Below, one piece after another: positions 5,888 to 9,068 of a stretch of DNA of 9,068 nt. Position numbers and translations under genes: made by a program. The DNA is taken from contig RDXA01000421.1 of the NCBI GenBank assembly GCA_004292705.1, positions 1 through 9,068 on the forward strand, in the 5' to 3' direction. The stretch's first letter is position 1; every line of letters begins with the position of its first letter. This stretch comes from Sphingomonadales bacterium (GTDB taxonomy: Bacteria > Pseudomonadota > Alphaproteobacteria > Sphingomonadales > Sphingomonadaceae). A model generated the notes under the pieces. That model worked only from the letters and a program-made list of their open reading frames with translations, ran no database searches and was not told the DNA's origin.

Positions 5888-8602
5888 ATGAACCGAATGA
5901 GCGAGACGGGCGCAGTGCCGGTCATTTGCAATCCTGCTCCCCCGCGCCCGGCCATTCGGCTGGGCACGCTCTTGTGCTGCGGTTCGATCCTTGCCGGTCT
6001 GCCCTCGGTGGCGCAGGCGCAGGAGGCGCCCGCAGCTCCTGTTGCGCAGCCAGCACCTGCCGCCGCGCCGCGTGGCGATGTGATCCGCACCATCACTGTG
6101 GTCGGGGCAGAGCGTCTCGAGCCGACCACTATCCTCAGCTACATTCGCCTGCGGGTCGGGCAGGAATACACGGCGGCTGCCGCGGACGAAGCGATCAAGG
6201 ATCTCGGTGCGACCGAACTGTTCGCCAATTCCAGCATCCGCAATGATGGCGGCAACGTTGTTATCACGGTGACTGAGAACCCGGTGATCAACCGGATCGT
6301 GCTTGAGGGCAATAAGCGCCTCAAGAACGACAAGATCGTGCCCGAGATCAAGCTTGCTCCGCGCCAGATCTTCACCCGCTCCAAGGTGCGTGCGGACGTT
6401 GCGCGGATCATCGAACTTTACAAGCGGCAGGGGCGCTTCGCCGCCAAGGTCGAGCCGAAGCTGGTGCAGCTGCCCCAGAACCGCGTCGATATCGTTTTCG
6501 AGATCAGCGAAGGTCCGAAGTCCAAGGTCCGCCAGATCAACATTCTCGGCAACGAGAAGTTCTCCGATGGCGATCTTCGCGGGGAGATGGTGACCAAGCA
6601 GGCCCGGCTCACCAGCTTTTTCAGTTCCAACACCAGCTATGACCCTGATCGTCTCGCTTTTGACCAGCAAAAGCTTCGGCAGTTCTATCTCACCGAAGGT
6701 TACGCCGATTTCCGCGTCGTTTCGGCCGTCGCTGAGCTGACCCCCGATCAGCGCGACTTCATCATCACCTATGTGGTCGAGGAAGGCGAGCGCTACACCT
6801 TTGGCGATGTCAAGGTCGACAGCCAGCTCAGGGATTTCGACAGTGATGTCATGAGCACCCAACTGCCGATGCAGGCGGGCGATTTCTACAATGCCAAGTC
6901 GGTTGAAGACACAGTCGAGCAGTTGACCGAGTTGGCAGGCCGCTTCGGATATGCCTTTGCCGATGTCCAGCCGCGCTTCAACCGCGATCCTGAAAATCGC
7001 AAGATGAACGTTACTTTCGTGTTGCGCGAGGCACCGCGTGTCTATGTCGAGCGGGTTGATATCAACGGTAATACGCTGACGCAGGACAAGGTCGTTCGCC
7101 GCGAGTTCCGTCTCGCGGAGGGTGACGCCTTCAACTCGCTCGGCGTGCAGCGCACCACCGCGCGCATCAATTCGCTGGGCTATTTCCAGGAAAACTTCGA
7201 GGTCACCCAGACCGAAGGCAGCGCGCCCGACCGGATCATTCTGGAAGCCAATGTCGAAGAACGCCCGACTGGCGAACTGCAGTTCTCGGCTGGCTTCTCC
7301 TCGATCGAGCAATTCATTCTGGCCGGTTCGATCCGGCAGCGCAATTTCCGTGGACGCGGGCAGACCATCGGGCTGTCGCTCAACTATTCGCAGTTCTCGC
7401 GCTCGGCGCAGGTCAGCTTCTCCGACCCCTATATCTTCGATCGCAACATATCGGGCGGGATCGACATCTACCGGCGCGATTTCAATAGCTTCAATTTTAC
7501 CGGCAACGACCGGAACACGACCTTTCAGCAGGCGACCACTGGCTTCTCGATGCGCGCAGGCGTGCCGCTCACTGAATATATGTCCTTGGTCGGCAGCTAC
7601 ACGTTGAACTACGACGACGTTTCGCTCGACGAGAACCTGTTCTTTTCGGATATCGACGGGAATGGCGTTCGCGAATGCGATCCGCTGCTGGCCGGGCGTT
7701 TCCTGTGCGATGCAATCGGCGAGCGGTTGAGTTCGATCATTGGTCTCAGCCTGAACTACAATTCGCTCAATTCCCGCGTCCGGCCTTCGCGGGGCAAGAC
7801 CATTTCGCTGAGCGGAGAGTTTGCGGGGCTGGGCGGTGATGTACGTTACATCCGCTTCCGCGGTCGTGCGCAGCAGTTCTGGAATGTTGGCAATTCGGGC
7901 TTCATCTTCTCGGTGCTGGCCGAGGGTGGAACGATCATTCCGCTGCGGGAGCGTACCGGGCCCGGGGTTGATGATGTGCTGCTGACCGACCGCTTCTTCC
8001 TCGGTGAGCCGCAAATTCGCGGCTTCGCAATCCGCGGGGTCGGCCCGCGGATCCTGACCCAGACATCGCAGCTCGATCAGTTGGGCCAACCTGTGCTCGA
8101 TGCCAACGGCAACATCACGTATTTCACCGATCGCAACCAGGTGCGTGATGACGCTATTGGTGGGCGCAACTACTATCTCGGTCGCGCCGAGCTTGAGATT
8201 CCGCTGGGAACCGGTGCCCGCGAACTTGGCCTGAGGCCCTCGATCTGGGCCGACGTCGGTGCGCTGTGGGGTGTCGAGACGCCGGTCCTTACGGTCAATC
8301 CCGGCGGCACTCCGATCAGGAACGAAAATGGTCAGCCGCTTTTCCAGGTTCCGGGCTCCACTACGACCACCACGGACGCGACCCAGCCCGATGGTTCGCC
8401 CAATATCCGCCTGATCCAGCCCAACACCAACATCCGCGAACTGTTTCTCGGCAATTCGGCGAGCCCACGCGTTACGGCCGGGGTCGGGGTCAACTGGAAT
8501 TCGCCCTTCGGACCTTTCCGCATCGACTTCGCCCAGACCATCCGCAAGGTGGAAGGCGACGACGAGCGGCGCTTCACCTTTAACGTAGGAACCCAATTCT
8601 GA
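5888..8602 (+). CDS. bamA: Outer-membrane protein assembly factor BamA
   Basis: BamA is the essential outer-membrane core of the BAM complex, folding and inserting beta-barrel proteins. The product is 904 aa, longer than E. coli (810). A long signal peptide ends with AQA at residues 42-44 (likely cleavage before Gln45), followed by a Pro/Ala-rich linker to about 63. Five POTRA domains follow: about 65-131, 132-210, 211-302, 303-384 and 385-460. Repeated marks are VVGAERL, LEGNKRLKNDKI, ILGNEKFSDGDL and INGNTLTQDKVVRREF. The 16-strand barrel spans about 461-904, with NFRGRGQ, SFSDPYIFD, the loop-6 motif IRGF at 710-713 (Arg711, equivalent of the VRGF arginine) and a C-terminal aromatic end FNVGTQF. 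Loop 4 holds Cys597 and Cys607 with an acidic turn, and loop 7 is long and Thr-rich. ATG 5888 has GGGA at 5874-5877 (10 nt upstream). ATG 5897 is a weaker alternative. The stop overlaps skp by one base. Confidence 0.97.
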   Translation: MNRMSETGAVPVICNPAPPRPAIRLGTLLCCGSILAGLPSVAQAQEAPAAPVAQPAPAAAPRGDVIRTITVVGAERLEPTTILSYIRLRVGQEYTAAAADEAIKDLGATELFANSSIRNDGGNVVITVTENPVINRIVLEGNKRLKNDKIVPEIKLAPRQIFTRSKVRADVARIIELYKRQGRFAAKVEPKLVQLPQNRVDIVFEISEGPKSKVRQINILGNEKFSDGDLRGEMVTKQARLTSFFSSNTSYDPDRLAFDQQKLRQFYLTEGYADFRVVSAVAELTPDQRDFIITYVVEEGERYTFGDVKVDSQLRDFDSDVMSTQLPMQAGDFYNAKSVEDTVEQLTELAGRFGYAFADVQPRFNRDPENRKMNVTFVLREAPRVYVERVDINGNTLTQDKVVRREFRLAEGDAFNSLGVQRTTARINSLGYFQENFEVTQTEGSAPDRIILEANVEERPTGELQFSAGFSSIEQFILAGSIRQRNFRGRGQTIGLSLNYSQFSRSAQVSFSDPYIFDRNISGGIDIYRRDFNSFNFTGNDRNTTFQQATTGFSMRAGVPLTEYMSLVGSYTLNYDDVSLDENLFFSDIDGNGVRECDPLLAGRFLCDAIGERLSSIIGLSLNYNSLNSRVRPSRGKTISLSGEFAGLGGDVRYIRFRGRAQQFWNVGNSGFIFSVLAEGGTIIPLRERTGPGVDDVLLTDRFFLGEPQIRGFAIRGVGPRILTQTSQLDQLGQPVLDANGNITYFTDRNQVRDDAIGGRNYYLGRAELEIPLGTGARELGLRPSIWADVGALWGVETPVLTVNPGGTPIRNENGQPLFQVPGSTTTTTDATQPDGSPNIRLIQPNTNIRELFLGNSASPRVTAGVGVNWNSPFGPFRIDFAQTIRKVEGDDERRFTFNVGTQF

Positions 8603-9068
8603 TGACACGCTTTACCAAGTCTCTCGCTTTCGCTGGCCTGATTGCTGCCGCCATGGCTCCGCTGCCCGCCCAGGCGCAGGTCGAAGGCCGCATTGCCACG
8701 GTTGACATTTCGCGCACGATCATCGGCACCACCGCGTTCCAGACTGCCTACGAACAGGTCAGCACCACCTATTCGCAGCAGAACGAGCTGCGCCGTACCA
8801 AGGCACAGGAACGCCAGGCGCTGCTCCAGAAGTTTGACAAGAACGCCGACAAGCAGGTCGATGACAGCGAGCAGCAGGCGATGCAGTCTTCGCCCGATTT
8901 CCCCAAGCTTCAGACGCTTGAGCAGGAGATCCAGGCGCTCGGCAACCAAATCGATGGTGCGCGCGTGTTCGCGATCGAACAGATCATCATGCAATATCCT
9001 GCCGCGCTGCAAGAAGTGACAACCAAGCAGCAGATCAAGATCGTGATCGATCCCGCTTCGCTGCTGTT
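8602..9068 (+). CDS. skp: Skp/OmpH-family periplasmic chaperone (3' end outside window)
   Basis: Skp (OmpH family) is a trimeric periplasmic chaperone that holds unfolded outer-membrane proteins on the way to BamA. The frame starts at ATG 8602 in the overlap TGATG with the bamA stop, with AGGA at 8587-8590 eleven bases upstream, and runs off the window after 155 visible residues. A signal peptide (TRFTKSLAFAGLIAAAMA...PAQA) ends at A23-Q24-A25, with likely cleavage before Gln26. The mature start GRIATVDISRTI matches the first strand of the Skp core. Gln/Glu/Lys-rich helices of the tentacle follow (about 46-78 and 100-145), then IKIVIDPASLL, equivalent to the DLVVDAN segment near the E. coli Skp end. 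About 25 or more residues are probably missing. At the tentacle tip, residues 79-90 read DKNADKQVDDSE, resembling an EF-hand calcium loop that E. coli Skp lacks. Adjacency to bamA supports the role. Confidence 0.92.
   Translation, partial: MTRFTKSLAFAGLIAAAMAPLPAQAQVEGRIATVDISRTIIGTTAFQTAYEQVSTTYSQQNELRRTKAQERQALLQKFDKNADKQVDDSEQQAMQSSPDFPKLQTLEQEIQALGNQIDGARVFAIEQIIMQYPAALQEVTTKQQIKIVIDPASLL

Noticed and set aside
5738..8608. 956-codon open frame on the - strand covering all of bamA
   Set aside because: Long antisense frames are expected opposite high-GC genes with biased third positions. The translation has no recognisable domain, while the + strand encodes a complete BamA with signal peptide, POTRA domains and barrel.

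Overview
The window is a high-GC stretch of an alphaproteobacterial chromosome. The protein sequences look most like Sphingomonadales, perhaps an Erythrobacter or Sphingomonas relative. That placement rests on recalled family resemblance and was not tested by any search. All nine supported genes lie on the + strand and form the widely conserved translation / isoprenoid / envelope cluster tsf-pyrH-frr-uppS-cdsA-dxr-rseP-bamA-skp. The first (tsf) and last (skp/ompH) are cut by the window edges. I see no mobile elements, tRNA or rRNA genes, CRISPR arrays or signs of horizontal transfer.

Layout. Bases 2-499 are the C-terminal part of elongation factor Ts, followed at 519-560 by a strong intrinsic terminator that separates it from what follows. 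Bases 644-1957 hold pyrH (UMP kinase) and frr (ribosome recycling factor). Bases 1974-5702 hold a tightly packed block: uppS (undecaprenyl-PP synthase), cdsA (CDP-diacylglycerol synthase), dxr (DXP reductoisomerase) and rseP (site-2 zinc protease). Two junctions in this block overlap: 14 nt between uppS and cdsA, and 8 nt between dxr and rseP. After a 185-nt gap come bamA (outer-membrane assembly barrel, 904 aa) and, overlapping its stop codon in TGATG, skp/ompH (periplasmic chaperone).

How the genes fit together. Dxr commits carbon to the MEP isoprenoid pathway. UppS uses the resulting prenyl diphosphates to make the undecaprenyl carrier for peptidoglycan and surface glycans. CdsA makes the activated lipid for phospholipid synthesis. 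RseP cleaves membrane proteins within the bilayer. Skp escorts unfolded outer-membrane proteins across the periplasm to BamA. The lpx genes often follow skp in related genomes but lie outside this window.

This is mostly an ordinary core region, and I did not find a new multi-gene system. The points most worth a second look are an EF-hand-like loop inside the Skp homologue, an EF-hand-like acidic turn next to a cysteine pair in BamA extracellular loop 4, an enlarged Thr-rich loop 7 in BamA, the terminator isolating tsf, and the non-ATG starts of uppS and rseP.
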